This document shows positions 43,985-55,061 of a stretch of 64,000 bases of DNA, in pieces. Below the pieces are notes generated by a model that had not been told where the DNA came from, ran no database searches, and saw only the letters and a list, made by a program, of their open reading frames with translations. The stretch spans positions 10,564,330 through 10,628,329 of the forward strand of contig OY992538.1 in NCBI GenBank assembly GCA_963921195.1, written 5' to 3'. The position numbers were made by a program, and so were the translations under genes. The first letter of the stretch is position 1; every line of letters starts with the position of its first letter. Origin of the DNA: Pegoplata infirma. Its lineage: Eukaryota > Arthropoda > Insecta > Diptera > Anthomyiidae.

Positions 43985-44177
43985 TAGAGTATACACAGAG
44001 GCGAAGGCGTCAAAAATTGAGTTGTCAAAGTACAACTCGTACACATGTATTTGTTGGCAAAGTACGACTTGTAAACTTGTATGTGTTTTTAATTCACATC
44101 GACAACGTACGTGTGAGAAATTAGAAAAAGATAGTGATATTATTTTTTCTTTCACCTTCGCCTCTATATATACTCTA
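43985..44177. mobile_element. 193-bp MITE with TAGAGTATA..GAGGCGAAGG termini
   Basis: TAGAGTATACACAGAGGCGA pairs with TCGCCTCTATATATACTCTA at the right. Flanks ACAAAAAACA and CAAAAAATTT are alike but low complexity, so duplication size is uncertain; TAGAG ends suggest hAT. Confidence 0.75.
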
Positions 44178-44876
44178 CAAAAAATTTCTTATAATATTAT
44201 ACATGGAAAATCAAAAAATTTATAACAATTTTTACCACAAAACCTATTTCAAACCAAAAATTTTTTCCAATTTTGTAATTTTGGCCAAGAAAAGTGATGA
44301 ACGGAACCATAGTGCAATGTAATATTTAAAAAACAAAAAAAAAATATTTTATAAGTATGTATGAATATTATATAAAAATTATGAAAATTATATAAAAGCA
44401 ACCACGTGTATGACACATACTACGTATTTTTTACTTCTATTGATACAAATAACAACTAACAAGCACACAAGCCAAAAAAAAACACCAACAACTACAAAAT
44501 GGCCCTCTATCACGCCATACTGTGGAGGTTTATATTGAAACTCATCTCAATTGGTCGTAGCTTCTTAACCCCTGCACCGATTTTGCTATAATTGGTACCA
44601 AAATAACCAGACAAACGTTAAGATCAATAAAATATGAACCTATTTACAATTTTATTTGAATATGTCACACATGAGCCAAGATAAATCTTTTTAAAATTTT
44701 GGGTTAAATTTCTGGTGCCTCGCCCCATTGTGCGATTCCGCCCAAATATTTTGTGAGTGTTAGGAATGATAAAATTACAATAAATTTCAAGTTTCGTTCA
44801 CATTCATTCAACAGGTGTCAAGTTATAGAATTTTTTTGCGTAAAATTCACCATAATTTTAGAGGTACACAGAAAAA

Positions 44877-45374
44877 AATAAAAAAAAATATTTGAGTAAA
44901 TTTTTAATACTTTTGAGTAAAAAATTACTCAATTTTGCACCAGTAAACGATTTAATAGTAATGAGTAAATTTTTAATTGACACAATTAAAAATTTACTCC
45001 AATTTTTCTATTTTTTTTTTTAAGTTTAAAAAAGTTTTAAATTTTTTACAAAAAAAAAAAAAACAAAAAACTTATTTTTCAAACTTTTCCAAACATATTT
45101 ATGTCTCAAAAACAAAGGAAAATTTTATAAAGACGATTACAAACTTTCATATACATACAGAAAAAACTATAAACTAAACGAGAATTCAAAAAACTATGAG
45201 AGTTTAAAAAAAAATTTAAAAAACCATTAAATTTTTATTAAATTATTTACTCAAATTGTTTTTAAAGTTTTTAAGTAAATTTTTAATTGCGTCAATTAAC
45301 AAATTACTCAATTTTTGTTTTTAAATTCAAACAAGTGATTACTCAAATTTGTTTCCTCCATATTTTTTTCTGTG
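44877..45374. mobile_element. MITE with CACAGAAAAAAATA termini and TA duplication
   Basis: CACAGAAAAAAATAAAAAAA and TATTTTTTTCTGTG are flanked by TA (44875-44876, 45375-45376). The interior repeats GAGTAAATTTTTAATTGACA and its complement, as at 26.35 kb. It splits the mini-me between GAGG and CTTTACATTTTC. Confidence 0.75.
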
Positions 45375-45694
45375 TACCTTTACATTTTCACTCATAACTT
45401 TTAAAATACTTAACCGATTTCAAAAAAAAAAAATACATCAGTTTCTGCCTAGGAGAATTACGCAACTTTTGGTACCCCAAGCGTTTAAATTGGTTCCGGA
45501 TTATTGCCAAAAACATGATTTCAACAGACAGACGGACAGACAGCGCTAGATCGACTTAAAATAGATCAAGGATCATGAATATATATACTTTATGGGGTCC
45601 TACCCCAATATTTCAATGTTACATACGGAATGACAAACTTATATATACCCTCTATCACCAGAGTGGAGGGTATAAAAATATTTTAAGTAGGGAT

Positions 45695-45770
45695 ATTTTA
45701 GCTCGGGGTCATTTTTCTTACTTATTAAAGCCGTAATATTTTTTAGAACAATTTGCTTTTAATAAAAAAA
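45695..45770 (+). repeat. Solo end of the GCTCGAGGTCATTA family beside the satellite
   Basis: TTTTAGCTCGGGGTCATTTT is the terminal motif found at 1.49, 26.9 and 40.37 kb. The 35-bp satellite starts directly after it. Confidence 0.55.
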
Positions 45771-45774
45771 TTTT

Positions 45775-47330
45775 AATCTTAGAATCTGAAACTTTTCCTA
45801 TACAACAAATGTCTCAGAATCTAAGACTTTTCTGTACGAAAAATGTCTCAGAATCTGAAACTTTTTCTATACGAAAAATATCTTTGAATCTGAAACTTTT
45901 TCTATACGAAAAATGTCTCAGAATCTGATACAATTTCTTTACAAAAAATGTCTCAAAGCTCTCAGAGTCTGAGACCTTTTCTATACGAAAGCTGCCTTAG
46001 AATCCGAGACTTTTTCTATACGAAAAATGTCCGAGAATATAAGACTTTTCTTGACTAGAAAAAGTCTCAGAATCCGATGCTTTTTCTAAACGAAAAATGA
46101 GACTTTTTCTATAAGAAAAATGTCTCAGAGTCAGAGACTTTTATACACGAGAAATGTCCCAGAATCTGATACGTTTACTATACGAAAAATATCTCAGAAT
46201 CTGAAACTTTTTCTGTGCGAAAAATTTTCCAAATCTGAGACTTTTTCTATACGAAAAATGTCTTAGAATCTGAAACTTTTTCTATACGAAAAATGTCTAA
46301 GAATCTGAAACTTTTTTCTATACGAAAAATGTCTTAGAATCTGAAACTTTTTCTATACAAAAAATGTCTCAAAATTTTAAACTTTTTTTATACGCAAAAT
46401 GTCTCAGAATCTGAAACATTTTCTACACAAAAAATGTCTCAGAATCTGAAATTTTTCTATACTAAAAATATCTCGGAATCTGTGACTGTTCTATACGAGA
46501 AATGTCTCAGAATCTGAGACTTTTTCTATACGAAAAAAGTCTCAGAATCTGATACTTTTTCTATACGAAAAGTGTCTTAGAATATAAGACTTTTCTACAC
46601 GAGAAATGTCTCAGTATCTGAGATTTTTTCATTATGAAAAATGTCTCAGAATCTGAAACTTTTTCTATACAAAAAATGTCTCAGAATCTGATACTTTTTC
46701 TATACGAAAAATATATTAGAATCTGAAACTTTTTCTATACGAAAAATTTCTCAGAATCTGCGACAATTTCTGTACGAGGCTTTTCTATACAAAAATGTCT
46801 CTGAATCTGAAATTTTTCTTTACTAAAAATATCTCGGAATCTGTGACTGTTCTATATGAGAAATGTCTCAGAATCTGAGACTTTTTCTATATGAAAAAGG
46901 TCTCAGAATCTGATACTTTTTCTATACGAAAAGTGTCTTAGAATGTATGACTTTTTCTGCACGAGAAATGTCTCAGTTTCTGAGATTTTATCTTTGCGAA
47001 AAATTTACCAGAATCTGAGAGTTTTTCTATACGAAAAATTTCTCAGAATCTGAAACTTTTTTTATACGAGAAATGTCCCAGAATCTGAAACTTTTTCTAT
47101 ACGAAAAGTGTTTCAGAATCTAAAAATTTTTCTGTACGAAAAATGTCTCAGAATCTGAAACTTTTTCTATACGTAAAATGTCTCAGAATCTGAAACTTTG
47201 TCTATACAAAAATGTCTCAAAATCTGAAACTTTTTCTATACGAAAAATATCTCAGCATCTGATTTTTTTTATACGAAAAATGTTTTAGAATCAGCGGCAA
47301 TTTCTTTTCCAAAAATGTCTCAGAGTGTAC
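45775..47330 (+). repeat. 35-bp satellite array, about 43 units
   Basis: The unit is GAATCTGAAACTTTTTCTAT followed by ACGAAAAATGTCTCA, repeated for ~1.55 kb with point changes and a few short insertions or deletions. No ORF survives. A degenerate inverse array lies at 27.3-28.3 kb. Confidence 0.95.
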
Positions 47331-47735
47331 AAGCTTTTAACCAATCATTTTGTAATTTTACAAGCTTTTTACCAAAAAAATTTAAAATCTACAATTTTTT
47401 TGACGATATAAAACTTAAAAGGAGGTTTCGTGATTTTACTAGATTTTTTGCTACCTCCTATTTTACGAGAAATCCTAGTAAAAATTACAAACTTTTTTGT
47501 AATTATACAAGATTTTTACCAATAAAATTGTTAATTTACAACTTTTTTGGCAAAATACAACTTTGTTTGTTTTTGGAAAAAATCTTGGAAATTTGTAAAA
47601 TTACAAAAAAAAAAATGTATATTTTGATCGAAAATTATTTGTTAAAAAACAAGAAAAACTGTCAAATATTGGTAAAATAGGATTACGAGACTTTTCTAGT
47701 AATTTGACAAGGTTTTTTTAATGTAATATAAATTC
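47331..47735. repeat. ACAAGCTTTTTACCAA repeat family
   Basis: Words such as TTTTACAAGCTTTTTACCAA, ATTTTTTGCTACCTCCTATT and TTACGAGAAATCCTAGTAAA recur; AACTGTCAAATATTGGTAAA is near the end. The same family is at 52980-54810 and 58292-59325, partly inverted. Confidence 0.7.
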
Positions 47736-48210
47736 CTGATAGAGTCCAGAGACGATATTTTTGTGTGATTAAAAGACAGATTGTCAAACGTTTTCCCCAT
47801 TAGTTTGTCTTCTTGGCAATATAAATATGCAAACTAACCAAGGTTCGATCCTTGTTGGGGTATAGATAACCTGACCAACCATCCCGCTTTTGGCGGGATT
47901 ATCCCGCTTTTGATGTCTCATCCCGCCTTGAATTTCTATCCCGCTTTTTAAACAAAAGTCCCGCTTCATCCCGCTTTATCCCGCTTTTTGACTTTTAGAA
48001 TAGTAAAGTACAATTTAAAATTGTTTAAAAAATATTTTGAGTATGATTGTTCGATTTTTGAGCATATAAATATGGTAACATAAAGAATTTCTTACCGCGC
48101 TTACAAAATTACTCCTAAAATTGTGTTGAAACTCGACAAAATTTTCAACGACTTTTTAAACGTTTATTTTTGAAAAAAATATAAATTGATTTTGATTTTA
48201 TTTTAAATTA

Positions 48211-49360
48211 TTTTTTTATACCCTCCACTCTAGTGATAGAGGGTATATATAAGTTTGTCATTCCGTTTGTAACACATCGAAATATTGGTCTAGGACCCCA
48301 TAAAGTATATATATTCATGATCCTTGATCGATTTTAAGTCGATCTAGCGTTGTCCGTCCGTCCGTCTGTCTGTCTGTCTGTCCGTTGAAAACACGCTAAC
48401 TTTTGAAAGACTTTATGGAGGCTCCTGAAGTTTGACATATATGTTGACCATTTACCGGGTCAGGTTGGTATTGCAATCCAGCCAAATCGGTCCAGTGGTT
48501 CAAAAGTTATGAGCAAAAGAGTAAATTTCGGCAAGGGTATTTTGCGAATTTACGAGATTAAAACCACTCTAACTTTCGAAAGACAATTCTGAGGGTGCTG
48601 AAACGTGTTATATACCTTTATCGTTCCCCAAGTCTGTTTGGTTTTGAATTTCAGCAAAATCGGTTCAGTGGTTCAAAAGTTATAAGCAAGGCTCTGAATT
48701 TCAGATTCTTTTCACCTTAAACTCTTGAAAACTCGAGAAACAAGTTTTAAAAGCATGGTGAAATACCAGTTTTTTTTAAAACTTGTTGTTGTTTGTTTTC
48801 CTGCCGTGGGGTGCAGTTTAGTTGTTAGACAAGTAAATATTTGTTATTGTTTTGTTGTTGTTAGTGTAACTGTATGTAACGGTGTATAGTAAGTATTTTT
48901 GGAAAAAAAATCAAATAAATAATATGGGTTAGTTTGGTTTTGGTTTTTTAAAGAAGAGGATGGTAAAATAAAAAGAGAGAAATATGTGAAATAGTTTTTT
49001 TTTGTATTACCTATAGGTATAAAACAACAAAAATATTTTACAAAGTAATTTTGTTACTCAAAGAAATTGTACACTAAAAAATATATACACTCAAAAAAAT
49101 GTTACACTCAAAAAACATGTTTTTTTTTTTTTAATTTAATTATTTTTTTTTTAATGAAATGTCACACTCAAAAAAATGTTGACAGTCAAAAAAATTTTAC
49201 ACTCAAAAAAATGTGATTGATTAAAAACCAGTTCTACTCAAAATAATATATTTCTAATAAAAAATTTGTAATGCAATTTTTTTAGAAAATTACTATCAGA
49301 TAACATTGTGGAGGGTATTCATAGATTCGACCAAGTCGAATTTAATTTTTCTACTTGTTT
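48211..49360 (+). mobile_element. Complete mini-me/DINE-type element (subfamily D)
   Basis: Start TATACCCTCCACTCTAGTG; block GTCCGTCCGTCTGTCTGTCT at 48351-48395; body boxes CTGAAGTTTGACATATATG and GGTTCAGTGGTTCAAAAG; end TGTGGAGGGTATTCATAGAT, TTCGACCAAGTCGAA and TTTCTACTTGTT. It shows the uninterrupted GTATTCATAG site hit by the element at 18836. 48770-49030 is locally unlike other copies. Confidence 0.85.
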
Positions 49361-49452
49361 TATTTATTTTTTGTAAATTAAACACCTTCATTTTATAACC
49401 ATTCAAGATTTTACTCTCTCATATCAATCAATTACCACTTTTAAAGTTTTTT

Positions 49453-49620
49453 GGGGACCCCCGTAGGCTAGTTGGTAGCGTGCTAGCCTTTCAACGTGTG
49501 GGTCGTGGGTTCGATCCCCACCAGAACCCTTGGTTTTTTTCGCTACAACGAGACGACGGTCATTGTTACCAGTTCTCGGTTAGGTGGAATTTATTAAAAA
49601 AAATGAGTTGTAAATAAATA
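49453..49620 (+). mobile_element. tRNA-derived SINE, copy 3
   Basis: CCGTAGGCTAGTTGGTAGCG (A-box region) and GTGGGTTCGATCCCCACC (B-box) form a good tRNA-like head. The body CTTGGTTTTTTTCGCTACAA, ACGAGACGACGGTCATTG and an AATAAATA-type tail follow. It has the best preserved head of the three, but the repeated body marks it as a SINE. Confidence 0.8.
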
Positions 49621-49802
49621 TAAAGAATAATTAAAAAAAAAAAATAATTGATCATGTGATCAAAACTATTATTATTATTAAAAATTATTTTTTTAATTTG
49701 AAAATTAAAAAAAAATTATAGTTCAGAAACAAATTTTTAAGTTTATTTTTATTTCAATTAATTTTTATTTTAAAAAATAAATTTTTTTCGAGACGTGTTC
49801 AA

Positions 49803-50266
49803 TAGGGTGGTCCTTATTTTGAAAATTTTTGAATGACCTGAAATAAATGCCAAGTAAAATTTTGAGCCGAATCTGTTAAATTTTTGACCCCGCGAAAATC
49901 AGTCAAAGTTTCGAGTTTTGGGCAAAAATTCTCTAAATTTAAGAAAAAACGTTTGATTAAACATTTTATGAATATGCTCAAAACAAAATAATAAACCAAT
50001 TTTTGTTTAACGTTGCCCAAACGTACTCAGATAAGAAATATATAATTTTCAAAATTTCGAAATATATTAATGTGGTACAAAATTTTTTTTTTTTTGAATT
50101 TGAAACATTTTTCAAATCTGCAAAATATTTTTTTTTCAAATTTTCTCAAACAAAATAACCAGGTATTTCAGCTCGTTAAACAAATCGGGTTTAAGGAGCA
50201 GCAAAAATCACAAATAAAAAAAATTACCCTGTTTGAAAACTTTGACTCGGAATATATTTTTTTTTT
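49803..50266. mobile_element. Probable remnant of a TAGGGTGGTCC-ended element
   Basis: AATAGGGTGGTCCTTATTTTGAAA-like sequence (49802 on) resembles the terminus TAGAGTGTCCCTTATTTTGG of the palindrome at 50275. The matching right end was not found. Confidence 0.4.
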
Positions 50267-50274
50267 GAGTACAT

Positions 50275-51384
50275 TAGAGTGTCCCTTATTTTGGAAATGT
50301 TGGAAATCTTGAGACGGTACCCGCTCATTTTTTTCCTTTTGACTTAAAAATAACTCAGGAAAAATTTTACGCCCCTAGGACCACGCCTTCCCTACGCGAC
50401 GGGGCCTTAAAGAGCGGGGCCTTAAAAATCATTTTTCCATACAAACCAAAAAAATTTTTTTTTGATTTTTAATTTTTTTGTTATTATTTATTATATTACT
50501 TGGTTTGCTTATTCACGACAAAAAATTTGATATTGGTGGGATAAGTCTTTCAGCGCTAAAAAATTTTTCGCAAAAAAAAATTTTGAGCCGCCGGGGTCCT
50601 ACAGTAAAAAATTTTTAAAAAATATTTTTTTTTTAGATTTGACCAGCAACGGGTTTAGCTGCTATGTTGCTTTAAATGATATATATTCATAAAAAAATAT
50701 TTTTTGTTTCTGTGACATCTTTATCGTGTTCTAAAAAAGGGTAAAAAATGCATTGTTGATTTATTTCGATACACGATAAAGATGTCACAAATATGAAAAA
50801 TATTTTTTTTGGAATATATATCATTAAAAACAACATAACAACTAAAACCGTTACTTTTCAAAACTAAAAAAAAATATTTTTTAAAAATTTTTTACCGTAG
50901 GATCCCTACGGCTCAAAATTTTTTTTTCGAAAAAGATAAAGATGTCACAGATATGAATAATTTTTTTTTTGGAATATATATCATTTAAAGCAACATAGCA
51001 GCTAAAACCGTTGCTGGTCAAAACTAAAAAAAAATATTTTTTAAAAATTTTTTACTGTAGGACCCCGGCGGCTCAAAATTTTTTTTTGCTAAAAATTTTT
51101 TAGCGCTGAAAGACTTATCCCACCAAAATCAAATTTTTTGTCGTGAATAAGCAAACCAAGTAATATAATAAATAATAACAAAAAAATTAAAAATCAAAAA
51201 AAAATTTTTTTGGTTTGTATGAAAAAATGATTTTTAAGGCCCCGCTCTTTAAGGCCCCGTCGCGTAGGGAAGGCGTGGTCCTAGGGGCGTAAAATTTTTC
51301 CTGAGTTATTTTTAAGTCAAAAGGAAAAAAATGAGCGGGTACCGTCTCAACATTTCGAACATTTCCAAAATAAGGGACACTCTA
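50275..51384. mobile_element. 1.1-kb palindromic hAT-like element, 8-bp duplication GAGTACAT
   Basis: The ends are TAGAGTGTCCCTTATTTTGG and CCAAAATAAGGGACACTCTA; GAGTACAT lies at 50267-50274 and 51385-51392. Arms of ~480 bp are almost complementary (ACCACGCCTTCCCTACGCGA pairs near 51265). An extra CGATAAAGATGTCACA unit is near the centre. Confidence 0.93.
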
Positions 51385-51392
51385 GAGTACAT

Positions 51393-51785
51393 ACATGATT
51401 TTTTATGTAATTTTTTTTTTTGAGTGTACAATTTTTTTGAAGTGACAAAAATATTTTGAAAACTATTTTTGTGGTCTTTAGAAGCGTGCTTAACGTTTAA
51501 TTTACCACGTGAATTGAAGGCGAAACCAACCCAAAATTCACGGTTTTCCACATAACTTCTGAACCACTGGATCGATTTCACTGAACTTCAATATCAACCT
51601 GACCGTAAAAATTACAAACTACTTTCTTTCGAAAGTAAGTGTGTTTTCAAAAAACATACAGACAGCCAGAGAGACGGACGGACATCACTATGTCAAATAT
51701 AAATCGATTGATAATCTTGAATTTTTATACTTTTTCGAACTGTTACAAATTTACTATCACTAATTGTAAGTGAAAGATATAAAAA
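51393..51785 (-). mobile_element. Decayed mini-me remnant
   Basis: TTTTGAGTGTACAATTTTTT, ACGTGAATTGAAGGCGAAAC, TTCTGAACCACTGGATCGAT, the block GAGACGGACGGACATCAC and GTAAGTGAAAGATATAAAAA appear in mini-me order. Its left end is missing. Confidence 0.7.
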
Positions 51786-51899
51786 GTCCCGCTTTTTAGA
51801 CCAAAATCCCGCTTTTTCACCCTTTCCATCCCGCTTTTCAGACAAAAACAGTTGGTCAGGTTAGGTATAGATGAAAAAGATTATCATTAAAAGAAAAAA

Positions 51900-52050
51900 C
51901 GATTATCATTACCGATACAAGCCAACATTTAAAATCCTACTAAAGACAACTCCGCAGCTGGGATGTTTGAAACCGGTATAGGAATACCAGAAATGTCTAT
52001 ATTTTTTAGAAATTAAATTTTCTTCTACTTACATTTTTTAACTTGATTGA
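51900..52050 (+). repeat. Dispersed repeat GTTTGAAACCGGTATAGGAA, copy 3
   Basis: CAACATTTAAAATCCTACTA, GGATGTTTGAAACCGGTATA and ATACCAGAAATGTCTATA match 30055-30190. The 4-kb hAT-like element lies within or beside the same repeat: GGTTCGATCC occurs at 47842 just left of it. Confidence 0.65.
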
Positions 52051-52054
52051 ACCC

Positions 52055-52975
52055 ATTTAAAACATATAATTAGAGCCCGCGCTCGAAATCAATAAATTAT
52101 AAAATTTTAATGAACATTTAGCAATGAAACGATGTACTTTAAAATGTTATTAAACTGATATGAGTTTTCACACGTTGAATTTCAAAGAATTTATATTTTT
52201 TTTAATAAAAATCCTGCCAATAACTTTTGTAATAAAGTAGCTGTTAAAATCTTTTTTCATATCTGCGCGTTAAAAATTTTCTGATGAATAAAATTTCCTT
52301 TTTTACTGTATGATTTTTAAACCTTTAAAATCCGCTTATAAATATAAAAACTGAAAAAAACGTTAAAAATAATGTATTCTATATCAGTAGCAAATGTTTT
52401 ATAAAATATTTTTTTCATACAGATATTTTTCATTCATTTAAAATTTATAGACCGTTTTTTACTGGATATATATGGGGTGTTCCATAGGAACTAAGTAGAA
52501 GAAAAATAAGGTGTGTCAAAGAAACAGTAGAGTTTGAAATTTCAAACCCGTAAGAAAAATTTTTATGTAAAATTATATTTTTAAGTAAGAATATCTCGAA
52601 AATATAAAGTGCTAAAAAAAATACTGATGACTGATTTAAGATAACAAGGTACATATCATACAAAGTTTAGGCCTATTTTGGGTGAGAAACCTTAGTATAT
52701 GTTACAGGGAGACTCAAACATTGTTGAATTAGCGTTGTTTTAATATTTAAACGTAAATATCTTGATAACGTTACGTAACAGAGAAGTTTGAAACGCAGAT
52801 TTGAAACTAGGAGGTCAAAATCTATTTAATTTATGCATTCCGGTGGTTCCAATTCTCGAAAACGATAGCGATTGAAATTCTTCTCGAACGGGAGATTTTT
52901 AAATTTTTCTGTATGCCTAAAACTATGCTTTGATAAATACAAGTTTTTACAAATTTCGTTTGTAACACTTAACAA
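52055..52975. other. AT-rich DNA without recognised features
   Basis: Nothing supported; the 72-residue ORF near 52445-52663 is not recognised. Confidence 0.4.
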
Positions 52976-52979
52976 AAAA

Positions 52980-54810
52980 TTAACAAAATAAGATTTTTCC
53001 CAATAAGATTTTTACCAATAATTTAGTAATTTTACAAGCTTTTTACCAATTAAATTGTAAATTTACAAATTTTTTGACGCGATAAAACTTGCAAAGAGAT
53101 TTCGTGACTTTACTATATTTTTTGCTACCTCATATTTTACGGGAATTCCTAGTAAAAATTACGAGGTTTTTCGTAATTTTACAAGATTTTTACCAATAAA
53201 ATTGTAAATTTACAACTTTTTTGTCGCAATAAAACTTATAAGGAATTCTCGTAAATTTATTAGATTTTTTTGTAAAAAAACCTTGGAAATTTGTGAAATT
53301 AGAAAAAATTTGCAAAATTTCAAAAAAAAAAATTAAGTTTCGGTCGAAAATTTTTTTGTTAAAAAAACAAGGAAAACTGTCAAATATTGGTAAACGTGTT
53401 TAAAATTTTTTGAGTTAAACACTTTAAAATTTGTGATAATAATTTTAAAATTAATTGTGGAATCCCTTATATGGCTACATTTTTTAAATAAAAAAATAAA
53501 TCTAAAAATATATAATGTACATAGTTAGACTGATATGAATAAACCCCAGCACCCATCATGATATTTTACATTTTATTGTCTATATATTGGATTGAACAAA
53601 AAAAAAACAAAATAAATATAAAATATGTATTTGCTGTAAATAAAACTCTTTATACATTTGTATGCCAAACTTTAAATGAATGATGATGAAACGGGAGGTG
53701 GACTCGGATTTGATTAAAACTATTTTTGAATAATTGATGTCACGTTCTACCAAGAGAAATCATGCATTCCGATAAAATATTTTCTAAAAAAAATACAGAA
53801 AAAAATACATACAGAAAAAGAGATTTTATAAATAAATAATAAAAACCAAGACGCATTTTAAAACATATAAAACTGTAGATCGAATGATATAAATCGATAC
53901 CTTAGGGCAACAAGGTTCTATTTGCATTAAGAAATAGGTACAAATAGAACCTTGTAAAAATACAAAAAAGCTCTTAACTTTTACTAAGAATTCTCGTAAA
54001 ATAGGAGGTAGCAAAAAATCTAGTAAATTCACGAAACCTCGTAAGTTTTATCGCGTCAAAAAAATTATAAATTTACAATTTGTTTGGTAAAAAGCTTGTA
54101 AAATTACAAAATTATTGGTAACAAGTAAAAAAGCTAAATTCGGCCTTTCCGAATGTAGTGATACCCTCCACAATTTTAAAAAAATTATTGCAAGGAACTT
54201 TAATTTAAAAAAAATTACTTTTGAAAAAAAAAAAAATTTTGAAAAAAAATTTACGCGAAATTTTTTTTTTTTTTTAAATCCGCCATTTTTTTCCTTTTTT
54301 GTCAAAAAATATGTTCGTACTTCTTTAAATACCATTTGGTGTTCCATTATGTTCACATATGTCAACCAACAGCCGAATTAAAGCATTTTGTATTTTTAGG
54401 TTATGTTGAATGTACTAAAATTTTTGAGGTGTCCTTACATTTTCGTTCATAACTTTTGAACCGCTGAACCGATATCGCTCAAATGCAATACCAAACTTCT
54501 CGGGAGAACTTCCAACAAATATGTTAAGTTTCAGTCATCTCCGTGTAATATTTTGGCCATGATAACCATTTCCACAGACAGACAGACGGACATCGCTAGA
54601 ATGTCTTAAAATCGATCGGGGATCATGAATATATATACTTTATGGGGTCACAGACCGATATTTCGATGAGTTACAAACGGAATGACAAACTTAAATATAC
54701 CCTCTTTCACTAATTGTAAGTGGAGGGTATAAAAAGCTTGTAAATTCTTGTGAAATAGGAGGTAGCAAAAAAAAAAGTTACAAACTTTTCTTTTAACTTT
54801 ACAAGGTTTT
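52980..54810. repeat. Inverted arms of the ACAAGCTTTTTACCAA family, right arm split by a mini-me
   Basis: The left arm (52980-53400) reads TTTTACAAGCTTTTTACCAA, TTTTTTGCTACCTCATATTT; the right arm (53950-54119, 54736-54810) reads AAAATAGGAGGTAGCAAAAA and GGTAAAAAGCTTGTAAAATT, the complement. Between them is ~550 bp of unassigned DNA. Fold-back organisation as in 58292-59325. Confidence 0.65.
54120..54735 (-). mobile_element. Complete mini-me/DINE-type element (subfamily E)
   Basis: AACAAGTAAAAAAGCTAAAT, TTCGGCCTTTCCGAA, then AGCCGAATTAAAGCATTTTG, the block CAGACAGACGGACATCGCTA near 54577, and an end AAGTGGAGGGTATAAAAAGC. Highly similar to 29277-29887 over its whole length. Confidence 0.85.
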
Positions 54811-54824
54811 TTTTAAGTGCATTC

Positions 54825-55053
54825 TCCGTTTTGACAGATCAGGTCAACATCAGGAAATATATAATTTTTAAGATTGCCATTTTCAAGAGATTTTTTATTG
54901 GTTATTTTCAAAAGATATTTTCAAATGATATTCTAGAAAAATATAATAATAACTCTATTGAAAACCGTTTAGCTTTAAAACGAAATATCTTTTGATTTTG
55001 GCCTTACGACCCTACGACCCAAAATTAGTTTAAGTGTCTCGGCGTTTTGGTAT
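54825..55053. mobile_element. Relative of the CATTCTCCGTTTTGACAG MITE
   Basis: GTGCATTCTCCGTTTTGACA and GATCAGGTCAACAT match the left end of 36148-36345, and AAAATTAGTTTAAGTGTCTC with GGCGTTTTGGT matches sequence after that element. The hAT-like element at 55062 follows within 10 bp. Confidence 0.65.
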
Positions 55054-55061
55054 GTCATTAT

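Larger units (their letters stand above)
43706..45679 (-). mobile_element. Large mini-me-type element or composite with two insertions
   Basis: Start AACAAGTAAGAAATCTATAT with TTCGGCTGTGCCGAA and ATACCCTCCACAATG; end TCACCAGAGTGGAGGGTATA. CAGACGGACAGACAGCGCTA near 45528 is the GTCY block. GCACTATGGTTTCGC at 43770 and GGAACCATAGTGC at 44305 form an inner inverted pair. Insertions at 43985-44177 and 44877-45374. The middle part (44460-44860) is unlike other copies and may belong to another element. Confidence 0.65.
47867..51863. mobile_element. 4.0-kb hAT-like element, 8-bp duplication GGTATAGA, with several insertions inside
   Basis: The ends are TAACCTGACCAAC and GTTGGTCAGGTTA; GGTATAGA lies at 47859-47866 and 51864-51871. 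Repeated ATCCCGCTTTT words cluster next to both ends (47881-47990 and 51786-51840), resembling hAT subterminal binding sites. Inside are a mini-me, a SINE, a 1.1-kb palindrome and another mini-me remnant. No transposase seen. Removing the recognised insertions leaves about 1.1 kb. Confidence 0.88.

Noticed and set aside
45775..47330. CRISPR-like array
   Set aside because: Units are contiguous and diverge evenly, with no constant repeat and unique spacers; the context is an animal intron.
49453..49530. Functional tRNA gene
   Set aside because: A- and B-box-like motifs are good, but the acceptor stem does not pair and a body shared with two other copies follows; better explained as a SINE.
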